DNA from: Pythium myriotylum
Lineage: Eukaryota > Oomycota > Peronosporomycetes > Pythiales > Pythiaceae
NCBI GenBank assembly: GCA_023091665.1
Contig: JALJCQ010000015.1
Location: 930,001 to 994,000, forward strand
Direction: 5' to 3'
Length of the DNA: 64,000 nt
Both the position numbers and the translations under genes were made by a program. The notes beneath the pieces were generated by a model. That model was given only the letters and a program-made list of their open reading frames with translations, had not been told where the DNA came from and did no database searches. Positions 39,744-50,073 of the stretch are shown here, one piece after another. Numbering within the stretch: position 1 is the stretch's first letter; every line of letters starts with the position of its first letter.

Positions 39744-40846
39744 TATTGACACACACGCACGTTGGGGCGGAGATGGATTGACAGGGGTACACTTGGTGCT
39801 GAAAATGGAAGCCAGGGTTACACTCCCTGTACCGCTCAATCGGTACGTGGTGCCAGTGAGAACGGTACATGTATACCAGGTATACACCGGGCGGTCCGAT
39901 TGGTGGGAGGGCGGGGGAGCGTCATCCTCGCGCCAACTGGTGGCGCGTCGCAGAGAAGACGTTGGGAGCGTTGGTGTCTTTGTCGGCGGTGGCAAGCAGT
40001 CAGCGAAGCGCGGATCTGCGGCGGCGTGCGTGGTGTCGCATGTTCGCGCGTCGAAGGGTGAGATCAGCCACGGCCGACGGGCATTCACCATTGTACAATT
40101 GAGTAAACGGTCGTCCCCTTGAGGCGCCGAGGGCGTTGTTGTGGGGGCACGTCCCAACGGACGAGTTGGTCAGCCGAGAGCTTCAAGTCAGTTGGGAGGG
40201 ACGACCCATCCGCGCGAATCTGTTGGCGTTGGGGCGTCGCATCGGTTTCATGTCTTCGAAAGTTTTCCTCGTAAGTTTTCGCAGGAGAAAGCTTCGCCAA
40301 GGGTTTCACGACGCGACGTTGGCACCAACGCAAGTGCACTCTCTGTCTCTTGCGACTGACTCCCTCTGTTCGATCCGCGCCACGATCCGACGCCAACGCC
40401 AACATCAGCGCTCCCAACTTGAAAAGATCCGCTGCAGAAGGGCGTCGCCAGCTGGTCGGAGGCCCCCCGCCGACTGTCGGCCGATCTCAACACAGAGCTC
40501 ACCCCTCCCGCGTGCACTCTCTGTTCCGGGGGAACACACTTCGTCCCCCCTCCCTTTCCTTTGCCACCAACCCACTTTATCTTCGCCCACCAACGGGAAG
40601 CTTTCCAGCTGTTGGAAACAGTTTCGAAGGAAGTGAATCAAACAACCCGCAACCCAGGTTCCTTGACTGGAATAAAGTATGAAGTCGACGAACAGGTGGT
40701 ACCCATGTGTATAAAACACTCGATCGAAACCGATCCAGCGGCAGTTGAAGAAAAAGGGTGGAAAAAAACCGCTCGGGGTACTTTTTGGGACCACAGAATT
40801 CGTTTTGCTCTCGAAGTACTCAAGCCTCCCTCCCTCCCCAAGCATC
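39744..40846. other. divergent intergenic region
   Basis: The spacer between paralogue 1 and 14-3-3 gene 1, which diverge. Open frames here (for example 40136-40682) have no motif. Poly-pyrimidine stretches lie near 40540-40600 and 40820-40840. Confidence 0.5.
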
Positions 40847-41675
40847 ATGGACCGCGACTCGCTCGTCTTCCTCGCCAAGCTCGCCGAACAGGCCGAACGG
40901 TAGGTCTCCGCAGTGCGCGCTCTCTCCACCAAGCTGCCCGATCGGATCTGCTCACGAGCTCGCTCTTCTTTGCTTTAGTTACGATGAAATGGTCGACCAC
41001 ATGAAGGCGGTCGCCAACAACCACAACGTCGAGCTCACGGTCGAGGAGCGCAACCTCCTCTCGGTGGCCTACAAGAACGTGATCGGCTCGCGCCGCGCGT
41101 CGTGGCGCGTGATCTCGTCGATCGAGAACAAGGGCGACAGCGAGCGTGCCGACCACATCAAGTCGTACCGTCAGAAGATCGAGGCCGAGCTCGTGGAGAT
41201 CTGTAACGACATCCTCACGATCATCGAGAACAACCTCATCCCGAACTCGTCGTCGGAGGAGGGCAAGGTCTTCTACTACAAGATGAAGGGCGACTACCAC
41301 CGCTACCTCGCCGAGTTCCAGACCGACGATGAGCGCAAGGAGTCGTCGGACAAGGCCCTTGAGGCGTACAAGCAGGCCTCGACCATCGCCATGGCCGAGC
41401 TCCCGCCGACGCACCCGATCCGCCTCGGCCTCGCGCTCAACTTCTCGGTGTTCTACTACGAGATCCTCAACTCGCCGGACCGTGCGTGCAACCTCGCCAA
41501 GCAGGCCTTCGACGATGCCATCGCCGAGCTCGACACGCTCTCGGAGGAGTCGTACAAGGACAGCACGTTGATCATGCAGCTGCTGCGTGACAACCTGACC
41601 CTCTGGACCTCGGACCAGGAGCCGGACAACGCCGACGCCAACCAGGGTGACATGAACGTTCAGGACGTTGAGTAA
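40847..41675 (+). CDS. 14-3-3 protein, gene 1
   Basis: Two exons, 40847-40899 and 40979-41675, with a 79-nt intron (GTAGGT...CTTTAG) after codon 18, give 249 residues. All 14-3-3 landmarks are present: AEQAERYDEMV, the [21 protein letters not shown] helix with its phosphopeptide-binding Lys and Arg, [15 protein letters not shown], and the C-terminal [14 protein letters not shown] with [12 protein letters not shown] and [13 protein letters not shown]. 14-3-3 dimers bind phospho-Ser/Thr motifs in many signalling proteins. Strong GC-ending codon bias suggests high expression. It is the most typical of the three 14-3-3 genes in the window. Confidence 0.97.
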
Positions 41676-42490
41676 GCGTGTGACCGTCGCGTCCCTCCGT
41701 CGTCGTGCTAGCCCCGGCCCCGTCGTCGTTATTATAACAGTTGATAGATAATGGTCTGGCGATCGCGGCAGCTTTGGTCCTCGCCGGCGGTCGTGGCACC
41801 AGGATTTCATCTTCGCTTGCATCGTCTTTTCCTCGTTTGGCCGCCGCAGCCGCCTTCGTCTTCGCGTCTCCTTTCGTCGTCTCGTCTTCCCGCTCAAGTC
41901 AATCTGCTCTTCTCTTCCCCCCCTGTTTTTGTTGGGCTGCTGCTGCTAGGCGGCTGCATTGCAGGGAAGCGTGTGTATGAGAAGAAGGCTCGAGTGGTGG
42001 CAGCGAAGCGTGCGGAAGGAAGGAGCAGACGAAAGTGTGGCTGTGGTAGAATGGGAAGAGTGCGGTGGACGTCGTGTGGATGGCTAGTCCTCCCTCTCGG
42101 AGGTCGCAGGACGGCCGCGCCCCTCGTAGAATGTGCATACATAATACAGCGTCCCGCATGCTTCTCTCCCTCATTCGCTTCCCACGCTCATTAACCACGC
42201 GTGCATTCCCAGCGTCTCCAGCGTTGTTTCCCGCGCCTCCCGAAATCCTTCGAGAAGGTTGCCCGCAAACTTCCTTGATCTCGAGTGTGGGCCACATAAC
42301 TGCCTTCGTTTATGTGGACCACGCTATCCATGATCCCAGGGGATTTGCGAGGAGGGATGGACGGGCGTCATCATGCCAGCGACTGGGGCGAGGGACCGTC
42401 ATCCATGCAACCCACTGAGTGTACTAGTAGTCGACGACGACTCACTTAGGAGGTCTGATTGCCTCCCAACTACAGCTAGTAATCACGGCG
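41676..42490. other. intergenic
   Basis: 3' region of 14-3-3 gene 1, with pyrimidine-rich sequence, and the promoter of the RING gene. No further gene supported. Confidence 0.5.
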
Positions 42491-43480
42491 ATGAGCGCGG
42501 CACGCGGGGCCGACGCCAGTACTGAAGCAGCGGCCTCGCGACCACGAGAGATGAAGACGCTACGCAACTGGATGCGGTCGTCCTCGAGCGGCGTCTCGAG
42601 CTCCATTCGCACGCTGCTCGACGACATTTCCTCGGCCTCGGGCAGCGCCGCCATCGCCAACACGATCGTGAACCTCCTCGAGCCGCTCGAGTTCGAGATT
42701 CACACCATCACCAGTCGCGCCGGCGCCGAAGACCTGCGGTACGTGCTCGTCGTCCACCACCGCCGCGCCAAAGCAGTCTGGAAGCACCGCCGCTCGTTCG
42801 ACGAGTACGACATTCTCCAGCGAGACGTGACGCGCGCGCTGCACCACGGCCACTTTTGCTCGGGCGGATGCCCCTGGCTCGAGAGCTTCCTCGGGGCCGC
42901 GTTCCCACAGACCTCGAGTCTGCTGCGGTCGTCGCTGTCGTCGACAATGATCGAGCGGAGGCGCAAGACGCTGCTCGAAGTCGTGCAAACGATCCAGCAG
43001 TTCCTCATCAACCGACTCAACCACTCGTGCTCGCACGTGCTGCAGCACGTTGCCCATGTCTTTCTCGAGTTCGTCTACGGCGACGTGATCGACAGCGCCC
43101 ACGTGCTCGACCGATTCATTAACGCGGCAACCGAAGTCTCACCGACGAATGTGGCTGGCGGGCTCCAGTTCGATTCCTCCACGACCAAAGCGCGTCGAAG
43201 ACGTACGAAATCCACGTCGGCCTTGGGGTCGGCGATGTCGACGCTGACAGCAAATGGCTCGTTGGAGGTGCCCGTGAGCCCAGTGCTTCGCCGCAGCTTC
43301 GTCGGAGTCGCCGAAGAGCCGGAGCTCTGCGCGATCTGCGAGCAGGCCATGCCCGTGAAGGACATCTACGTCGTGCGGCTGCGCTGCGGCCACCGCTTCC
43401 ACGACGAGTGTGCCATGCCCAAGCTCAACGAGCAGCTCAAGTGCCCCACCTGCGACGTGAGCCTCGCGGAGGTTGCCTAG
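42491..43480 (+). CDS. PX-like domain-RING-H2 protein
   Basis: 329 residues in one exon. The region at about 70-195 looks like a PX phosphoinositide-binding domain: a YVLVVHH strand, RRSFDEYDILQRDV, CPWLESFLGAAFP in the place of the Pro-rich loop, IERRRKTLLEVVQTIQQFL and a final helix. A C-terminal RING-H2 finger follows from about 278: CAIC, then CGHRFHDEC and CPTC, with Cys/His spacing as expected. A PX-RING order suggests an E3 ubiquitin ligase held at endosomal membranes, but the PX assignment is by pattern only. It starts 16 bases after an in-frame stop region and is followed after 135 bases by the next gene on the same strand. Confidence 0.8.
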   Translation: MSAARGADASTEAAASRPREMKTLRNWMRSSSSGVSSSIRTLLDDISSASGSAAIANTIVNLLEPLEFEIHTITSRAGAEDLRYVLVVHHRRAKAVWKHRRSFDEYDILQRDVTRALHHGHFCSGGCPWLESFLGAAFPQTSSLLRSSLSSTMIERRRKTLLEVVQTIQQFLINRLNHSCSHVLQHVAHVFLEFVYGDVIDSAHVLDRFINAATEVSPTNVAGGLQFDSSTTKARRRRTKSTSALGSAMSTLTANGSLEVPVSPVLRRSFVGVAEEPELCAICEQAMPVKDIYVVRLRCGHRFHDECAMPKLNEQLKCPTCDVSLAEVA

Positions 43481-43615
43481 AGTTTTTCTCAAATTCGATA
43501 TATGTACCCTTAACATATTATAGATGTTTATTCCGCCTCCAGTAATGCATGTTAGTACATTGCATCGGTTAGCAAGGGTTTATTGGACTTGCAGGCAACC
43601 AACGAAACGCTGGAA

Positions 43616-46000
43616 ATGGCCGAGACGTCCGAAGCTAAGAGCCGCGTTCGCGTGCATATTGGCGGCCTCGCAGGCGACGTCTCTGCGCAAGAGCTGCGCG
43701 AGCGATTCGGCCGGATCGCGACGAGCTCGCAGTGCCGCTTGGCGGCTGTGGAGCTGCCCGAGAGCCGCCTGACGCCGTCGCAAAGCAAGGGCTTCGCGTA
43801 CTTGACGATCGAAGGCCCCAACGCCGAAAAGGTGTTTGAGGACATCGCGAAGGCGTACAACCGAACGAAATGGAGAGGTGGTGTGCTGCGCGTGGCGCTG
43901 GCCAAGCCGGACTTCCAGGAGCGACTGCAGAGCGAGTGGGACGCGCGAGACGCTGAGCAGAGGAAGAGAGAGGAGGCGGTCGAGAGGGAGAGACAGCGAA
44001 TGCAACCAGCAGACGTGATCGAGGAAGTGCATGTTGGCGTGGAGTTTGAAGGTAAACGGACCACGCAGTTCGACTATTCCGATTTAGAGTGGGAGAACCA
44101 CCGCGAGGGCTCGCAAACGGACACTGAGTCAAGCGAGGAGGAGCAGCAGGTGGACGAAGAAATGGAGGAAAGCGAAGAAGAGGTCAGTCAGGACGATGAG
44201 GAGGAGGAAGAAGAAGATGGAGTGAACGCAGCGGCAGTTGTAACGGCGTCGTCCGAGTCCTCAGAGGACGAAGCAGAGCAGACCGATGCATCCTCCTCAC
44301 CACCTTCACCTCCTGCATCAACTCAGTTACAATCTACTCTACCAGCCAAAGGCCCTCTTTCCGTTGAAGAAGCAAACGCACGCCGTCTAGCAGCGCTCCA
44401 AGAGAAGATAAAAAAGCAGCAGGACGCAGCTGCAGCGGCAAAGGGCTTCCTCGGCAAGATCGACGTTGTGGGTGGAGCGACCGGGAAGAAGATCACGTTT
44501 GATGATGACGGTGAGATAGAGGAGGTGGAAGATGGGCGTGACGTTGATGACCGCGGGGATGACAATGAACAACTCGTCACTAACAAGCGAGCAGTGGCGG
44601 ACTGGATGGGCTCAGAAGATGAGGAAGAAGAGACTCGACCCGACAACTATGGCGAACTCGATGACGAGAAAATGTTGAGTCAGGCGCTTCGCAAGAAGTC
44701 GACTCTGAAGACTCTCGAGTTCGACGATGGAGAAGAGCTGGGTGACGAGGAAGATGCTGAGGACCAACAACGTTTCGCGCTTCGTCCCGAGTTCCTTGGC
44801 GAGTCGGGTAAGAAGTTGTTCGAGATGCAGAAACGATTTGGTGGTGACCAGCGCTTTCGGATGGATGCTCGATTCATCGAGGAGGAGGAAAACGAGTACT
44901 TCGGGCACGACGGAGAGGAGGATATTGAACCCATGGCTGACATCGATGAGGCCGGTTTCATTCAGTCATTTCAAGGCGAAGAAGATGATAATAAACTCGC
45001 CGTGTATGCCGAAGAGATGACACGAGAGCGCGACCAGGCACTCGACGTGATCGCCGAGCTGTTTCCTGATGTGGACGTGGAGAAGATCCGATACAAGCTC
45101 GAGGCCCTTAAGAACAAAGATCCAATCAAAGAGGCTTCGTGGATGGGCGAGCAGATGCGATACGATCCTCGTGTGTCCTCGACGCACAAATATGAGTTAA
45201 CGGTCGATGACCGTTCACGGAAAGCCGCTAAAGATGAAGATGAGAAGATGGCCGAGGAAGAACGGCGAATCGCCGAGGAGAAACGGAAACGCGACGAGAA
45301 AGAAGTGCTCATCGGCGGCGATCGTTTCTACTCTGCGTCTTCTTCCCTCGGAAGTTTGTTCTCTCGTGTGCGCAAGAACTCTGAGGATGGTGAAGTTGGT
45401 GAAGCTGCACTGGATGGCGTGTTCGGGTTCTCGAAAGCTGCTGACACGAAAGCCGAGAGCGGTGACGGTGAAGCGGCTGTAGCTCCGTCGGCGTTCAAGC
45501 TCAGCTCGCTCTTCGACTTCTCTTTCGGTGGCGACAGCGAGAAGAACAAAGAACTGGCGATGGGTGAAGACCTCTTAGAAGCGGAAGATGACGACGAGTC
45601 CAAGCCATGGCACTTCACGCAATCGTTCAACGAGAACGGGGGCACGGTTGAGGACCAACCCACGGTGTTTGCAGACGACGACACCGACAAAGAAGACGAC
45701 GACGTCGAGGGAGAAGAGGAGTCCGCGGACGATGATAAGCCCTCCAAGCAAAAGCGTGTACGCGTAAAGCGCAGCCTCGACGACTTCCTCGCGTTCGGGC
45801 GCTCGTTCTTCAACGGCCCGACGCTCGCGGCGCTGGCAAGCAAAGAGGCCAAGGACGCGTGGCAAAAGCAATGGGCCGAGCGGCGGAAGAAGCTGACGCT
45901 CGACTTCAAGCGCAAGCGCCGCGACGCGCTCAAGCAGAAGAAGAAGCAGCAGCAGGCGCTCCAGCGCCACACGGCCAAGCGGCTCAAGGCCGCGAAATAG
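43616..46000 (+). CDS. RRM-containing nucleolar protein (NOL8-like)
   Basis: 794 residues. An N-terminal RRM (about 8-95) shows VRVHIGGLAGDVSAQELRERFG and KGFAYLTI. After that come KPDFQERL and a long acidic, Ser/Glu-rich region with several low-complexity tracts. The EFLGESGKKLFEMQKRFGGDQRF segment, a conserved block of this family that follows the acidic region, is at about residue 396, and AYEEM/AVYAEEM-like and basic C-terminal regions end the protein (KRRRDALKQKKKQQ). This layout matches NOL8, a nucleolar factor in ribosome biogenesis that works with RRAG/exosome-linked proteins. The ATG at 43616 gives the RRM a short leader. A possible upstream exon (AG at about 43592) cannot be excluded. 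Confidence 0.75.
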   Translation: MAETSEAKSRVRVHIGGLAGDVSAQELRERFGRIATSSQCRLAAVELPESRLTPSQSKGFAYLTIEGPNAEKVFEDIAKAYNRTKWRGGVLRVALAKPDFQERLQSEWDARDAEQRKREEAVERERQRMQPADVIEEVHVGVEFEGKRTTQFDYSDLEWENHREGSQTDTESSEEEQQVDEEMEESEEEVSQDDEEEEEEDGVNAAAVVTASSESSEDEAEQTDASSSPPSPPASTQLQSTLPAKGPLSVEEANARRLAALQEKIKKQQDAAAAAKGFLGKIDVVGGATGKKITFDDDGEIEEVEDGRDVDDRGDDNEQLVTNKRAVADWMGSEDEEEETRPDNYGELDDEKMLSQALRKKSTLKTLEFDDGEELGDEEDAEDQQRFALRPEFLGESGKKLFEMQKRFGGDQRFRMDARFIEEEENEYFGHDGEEDIEPMADIDEAGFIQSFQGEEDDNKLAVYAEEMTRERDQALDVIAELFPDVDVEKIRYKLEALKNKDPIKEASWMGEQMRYDPRVSSTHKYELTVDDRSRKAAKDEDEKMAEEERRIAEEKRKRDEKEVLIGGDRFYSASSSLGSLFSRVRKNSEDGEVGEAALDGVFGFSKAADTKAESGDGEAAVAPSAFKLSSLFDFSFGGDSEKNKELAMGEDLLEAEDDDESKPWHFTQSFNENGGTVEDQPTVFADDDTDKEDDDVEGEEESADDDKPSKQKRVRVKRSLDDFLAFGRSFFNGPTLAALASKEAKDAWQKQWAERRKKLTLDFKRKRRDALKQKKKQQQALQRHTAKRLKAAK

Positions 46001-46116
46001 AGCTCTTGTATCCATTCAGTTCTAGCGTCATTTTGGCTCTCCGTGGAGTGGTCCACACGTCCAGCAACGTGCAGGTGAAGCGACGTCACAATCCTTCCTT
46101 CGTCCACGACGCCGGG

Positions 46117-46857
46117 ATGTTCGCGGCGCGCGTCGTGACCGAGACGCAGTCGGCGTGGATCGCCGACCAGATGCGCAAGTACCGCAACGTGCCGCGCACG
46201 CCCGAGGCCTGGAAAGTGCTCTTCGGGGCCTTCTCGCGGCGCTTCCCGCGCGGCGGCTTGCGCGGCGAGCCGATCACGCTCGCGCGGTACAAGAGCCACG
46301 CGAGGTACGTCGAGTGCAAGATGGGCGACGGCGACGAGCCGCGGCGAGCGAGCACGAGAAGCGAGGACGGCGTGACCACGAGAAGCAAGCGCCGCGTGGC
46401 CGAGATCGAGGACGACGAGTCGGTGGATGACGCGGCGACCCCACGGCCGAGAAGGAAGCTGCGCACGAACGCGGCTCTGCGAGAGAGCGAGCAGCACCGA
46501 TTGCAGGCGCGTGCGCCGAGTGAGGCTGTCGTCAAGGAGGAAGTGGTCCGCCACGATCTCGAGTGCGCCAGGCTCCGCAAGGAGCTGGACGAGTGCAAGA
46601 CGACGCTCAAGCGCGTGAAGCATAACGCCGCCGTGTGGAAGGCCAAGTACGAGGAACTGCTGGCCTCCAAGACTGCGAAGAAAGTGTCCAAGCAACAGGC
46701 AGCGCCTCAGTCGTTCGCTTTCACCATCAATGTCAACGTCGACGTGTCCAAGGAAGGAAAGCTCGTGCAGACAGAGAGCCACGCCGTAAATATTAATCAC
46801 GATGAGAGCAAAAGAACAGAAGCTAAAGACAAGGAAGAGAAAGCATCAGCGACATAG
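46117..46857 (+). CDS. coiled-coil nuclear-type protein (paralogue 2)
   Basis: 246 residues. The first 60 residues (SAWIADQMRKY, TPEAWKVLFGAFSRRFP, LARYKSHARYV) and the last 45 (FAFTINVNVDVSKEGKLVQTESHAVNI) match the gene at 38808-39743. The acidic tract of that protein is replaced here by a shorter charged region with a basic segment (RPRRKLRTNAAL), and both have a coiled coil before the final block. The gene follows the NOL8-like gene by 116 bases and converges with 14-3-3 gene 2. Function unknown. The conserved terminal strand ending both proteins is worth a structural search. Confidence 0.75.
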   Translation: MFAARVVTETQSAWIADQMRKYRNVPRTPEAWKVLFGAFSRRFPRGGLRGEPITLARYKSHARYVECKMGDGDEPRRASTRSEDGVTTRSKRRVAEIEDDESVDDAATPRPRRKLRTNAALRESEQHRLQARAPSEAVVKEEVVRHDLECARLRKELDECKTTLKRVKHNAAVWKAKYEELLASKTAKKVSKQQAAPQSFAFTINVNVDVSKEGKLVQTESHAVNINHDESKRTEAKDKEEKASAT

Positions 46858-47057
46858 TGAGCGACAAGACTAATGTGCGTTGAACCATTAGACAATACAG
46901 GGGCGATGTGGCCTTACTCGATGACCCACTTGGACCTCGTCCGCCATCCTGTCGACCGTTCTTCGGAGAACGGGAGGACGGCAGCGCAGGGCCATGTGAC
47001 CGAGTACTCGACCACTCCAGCGGCCAGACATTATCGTTGGATCACTTCAAGCAGTCC

Positions 47058-47862
47058 TTAAGCGAGGGGCTCGTCTTGGTCGTCATCAGAGTCCGTTGAG
47101 GTCCACAGCGTGATGTTGTCACGAAGCAACTGCATGACGAGCGTGCTGTCGCGGTACGAGTCGTCGGTCAACGTGTCCAACTCCGCGATGGCGTCGTCGA
47201 ACGCTTCCCTCGCCATCTTGCAGGCCGCAGCCGTGTCGTGCAAAATGTCGTAGTGGAAGACAGAGAAATTGAGCGCGAGTCCAAGACGGATGCAATGAGT
47301 GGGAGGCATTTCTGCCTGCGCCAGCTGCTGGGCCTGCTCGTAGTCACGTAGTGCGTCGCCAGCAAGGCGCTTCTGTGTGGCCGAGTCAGCAGCGTACTCA
47401 GCCATGTACCGTCCGTAGTCACCCTTCATCTTGTAGTAGAAGATCATGGATTCGGACGTTTCGGCCAGTGGTAGAAGTTTCTTGTCGATCATCGAGATCA
47501 GGCGCGAAGCAGTCGCCGTCAGCTCATTCTCAATGGTCGAGCGTAGGTTCTTGATGAGCTCGGGGGAGGCCTGCCGGTGCGTTCCATACTGCTTCTGAAC
47601 AGCCGAGATCACGCGCCACGACGCACGACGCATGCCTGCAACGTTCTTGAACGCGATCGAGAGCAAGTTGCGCTCCTCGAGCGAGAGGTCCGTCGTCGCA
47701 GACTCCACGACCGCGGTCATGCGCTCAGCCATTTGCTCGTACCTGAATACTCAAACACGGTTAGAATACTTTGGCAACGAGGCAGATGGTTGCTAATTTC
47801 ACGGCTTACCGCTCGGCTTGCTCGTCCAGCTTGGCGAGAAACACGAGTGCGTCACGATCCAT
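47058..47862 (-). CDS. 14-3-3 protein, gene 2
   Basis: Two exons, 47810-47862 and 47058-47742, with a 67-nt intron at exactly the same codon (AER|YE) as in gene 1, give 245 residues. The core is 14-3-3 ([58 protein letters not shown]). It is more diverged than gene 1: an inserted KQYGTHRQ loop, ETSESMIFYY and an Asp-rich tail (DSDDDQDEPLA). This suggests a specialised isoform. Confidence 0.96.
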
Positions 47863-48607
47863 CGCGGTGCAAGTCGACCAAAGTAGCTAGGGGGCAAATT
47901 GCCAACTGAGTCGTTGGGTCTTCTGCATGGCCGCGCTACCATCCACTCTGCTCAACGAGTCAGCTCCACCGTTACGCAAAGGAACTGGATCAAGTTGCCG
48001 TTCTACCGTCATTCCCATCACCCAATGTAGCCATCTACCAACATTCCAATTTGACTGGCGTGCGGCAATGACCACGTTCACAATGACGCGAGGAGCTCAT
48101 TCAAGTTGAAGCAGACGCTCGAGCCAATGGATGCAACGCACGTCGCGCGACGAGAGTCTCCAGCGAAGTTGCACTTCGACCATAACTGCAGATGTGTGAT
48201 GGGGGGGGGGGGGGGGGATTTTCGGGTGTTTTGGTCGTTTCGACGACGAATCAGTTCGTCCACGGTGGCGCGGCGATCAACTCGCTCAGACTCCACAGAG
48301 AGCCCAGTGAAATGGTTGGTGATAATCGCGTAATATACTTCCAGCGAGTGCAGCGAGCGCACAAAGTGCATTGTTGATGACTGAGAATGGATAGTCGAAT
48401 CCCTACACTGTATTGCAGCAGAGGATGGTGCTTTGATGATATGAAAGGCTCTCGCCCGCAGGAGTGTTATTCGGTACAAGCATCCTAATCGTGAGGAGAG
48501 ACCACCCGTCGACTCGTTTGAGGAGGGCAGTGTCGTCGATCCTCGCATAGGCGTTAACTACCTATAACCCTACAAAACCATGAGGCGAGCGTCCGAGATG
48601 AGCTCCC
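47863..48607. other. intergenic with a G tract
   Basis: Non-coding spacer. A run of about 19 G residues lies at about 48200-48218. It could be a mutable homopolymer or an assembly weak point. Confidence 0.55.
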
Positions 48608-49345
48608 CTACTTGGTTTCCTCGCCCTCGGCGACATCGCAGGTCCAAAGCGTGATGTTGTCACGCAATAACTGCATCACAAGCGTGCTGTCCTTGTACGA
48701 CTCCTCCGTGAGCGTGTCCAGCTCTGCAATTGCGTCGTCGAATGCCTGCTTGGCGAGGTTACAGGCGCGTTCCGGCGATCCGACCGTTTCGTAGTAGAAG
48801 ACCGAGAAGTTGAGCGCGAGGCCAAGCCGGATCGGGTGCGTTGGCGTCATTTCTGCCATAGCAAGCGTTGACGCCTTGACGTATGCATCCATGCCCTTCT
48901 TCGCTGTCTCCTCGCGTTCCTCACCCACCTGCACCTCGGCCATGTAGCGGTAGTAGTCGCCCAGAGTCTTGAACAGGAAAATGCGGCCTTCTTCAGAAGT
49001 CGTGCGCGGGAGCAGCCGCTCGCTTACGATCTTTAGTACGTCCTCGCACGCTTCGATGATCTCCTTTTCGATCTCCTTGCGGTAGATTGCTATCTTCTTG
49101 ACATCTGCCGGCTCCGCCGTGCGGTCTTCGATGGACGAGACCACGCGCCAGGACGCGCGTCGCATGCCGACGACATTTTTGGAGGCGACAGCGAGCAGGT
49201 TGCGCTCTTCGACAGTGAGTTCGTCCTCGACCGAGTTGGCGAGCGCCGTCGTGTGCGCGAGCATCTCGTCGTAGCGCTCGGCCTGCTCCGTGAGGCGTGC
49301 GAGGAAGACGAGTCCCGAGCGGTCCATCGTGGATGAGGAGCTCAT
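48608..49345 (-). CDS. 14-3-3 protein, gene 3 (intronless)
   Basis: A single open frame of 245 residues (239 from the second ATG at 49327, which matches the MDR start of the other two). It has [61 protein letters not shown] and LLRDNITLW. The intron present in genes 1 and 2 at AER|Y is absent here, so it may be a retrocopy or have lost the intron. The YYKMKGDY sequence has become FLFKTLGDY. The tail is short and acidic (CDVAEGEETK). It lies next to gene 2 on the same strand. Confidence 0.96.
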   Translation of the reverse strand: MSSSSTMDRSGLVFLARLTEQAERYDEMLAHTTALANSVEDELTVEERNLLAVASKNVVGMRRASWRVVSSIEDRTAEPADVKKIAIYRKEIEKEIIEACEDVLKIVSERLLPRTTSEEGRIFLFKTLGDYYRYMAEVQVGEEREETAKKGMDAYVKASTLAMAEMTPTHPIRLGLALNFSVFYYETVGSPERACNLAKQAFDDAIAELDTLTEESYKDSTLVMQLLRDNITLWTCDVAEGEETK

Positions 49346-49896
49346 GTTCGAATTCGAATGCGTTAGCGTTGGCGAAAATTGGATTGTGAGAGGTGCCAAC
49401 GTTGGCGACTCCCGCCACGATCCAACAAGCACCAGCAATTTCATCCCCGCCAACTTCAAGTGGCGCCAACGAAATTCACCAACAATCCAATTTATGTCCA
49501 TCATTCTTGTATCCGCGACGTCACCCCAATCACAAGTGGCCACGTCGCCTTGAAGAAAGGCAAGGTACAATGATCCTAAAATCCGGTACGTGGATCCTTA
49601 GTACCAGTTTAGTGGTACGAAGGGTACAGTACATCCGTTCGGTTTTGTGATCCCAAGATGGAAGCCCCGGCTCAAGAAGGACTGGGACGAGATGTCGCGC
49701 ATGGACTTGAAGCATGCCATCTCGCTTGCCACGTGAGCCGGGTCTTCTCGTCCAGCTGGTGCCGCGCGAAGGAGAGGCCGGACAACTTGCTTGAGCTCTT
49801 CGTTGGCTCCGAGTAGTCGTCTGTCGTTGATCCCATGCGATTCCCACTCGAGAAATCCGCGGTCGCTGCCCCATTCCTGCACGCCGCATTCCCGTC
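49346..49896. other. upstream spacer
   Basis: Promoter region of 14-3-3 gene 3. Plus-strand sequence at 49650-49735 reads a short open stretch (RWKPRLKKDWDEMSRM) without a fixed start; I cannot assign it. Confidence 0.4.
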
Positions 49897-50073
49897 ATGC
49901 CCACGACAAGGAAGATCGAAGCACTGGTCTCGGTGCTGTTCGCCCCGATGAGCCCAACTGGCTCCGACGTCTCCCTCACGTCTTCTCAAGATCCACCAGC
50001 CGCCGAGACTGCTCAGTCGCCTCCTCGCAGACCAAGTATCGCAGCCTCGGCCTACTGCATGGCCTTCTGGTGA
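49897..50073 (+). CDS. microprotein ending CMAFW (paralogue 1)
   Basis: A 58-residue frame starting MPTTRKIEALVSVLFAP, then a Ser/Thr/Pro-rich middle (SPPRRPS) and the end ASAYCMAFW. It is paired with the 76-residue frame at 50723-50953, which has the same opening (ISALFAP) and ending (SSHCMSYW). Conserved ends with a free middle in two neighbouring frames argue that both are translated, since shadow frames do not do that. No signal peptide is evident: the hydrophobic segment is only about 10 residues. Family unknown. Confidence 0.6.
   Translation: MPTTRKIEALVSVLFAPMSPTGSDVSLTSSQDPPAAETAQSPPRRPSIAASAYCMAFW

Noticed and set aside
40845..41897. 350-codon minus-strand frame
   Set aside because: A shadow of 14-3-3 gene 1, of biased composition (Arg/Val/Asp-rich).
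45328..46800. 490-codon minus-strand frame
   Set aside because: Antisense to the NOL8-like gene and paralogue 2 and bridging both; Ser-rich shadow of acidic codons.
48200..48218. G homopolymer as a quadruplex or regulatory site
   Set aside because: A single long G run may form structures, but it is equally a sequencing or assembly weak spot, and no gene is near enough to suggest control.
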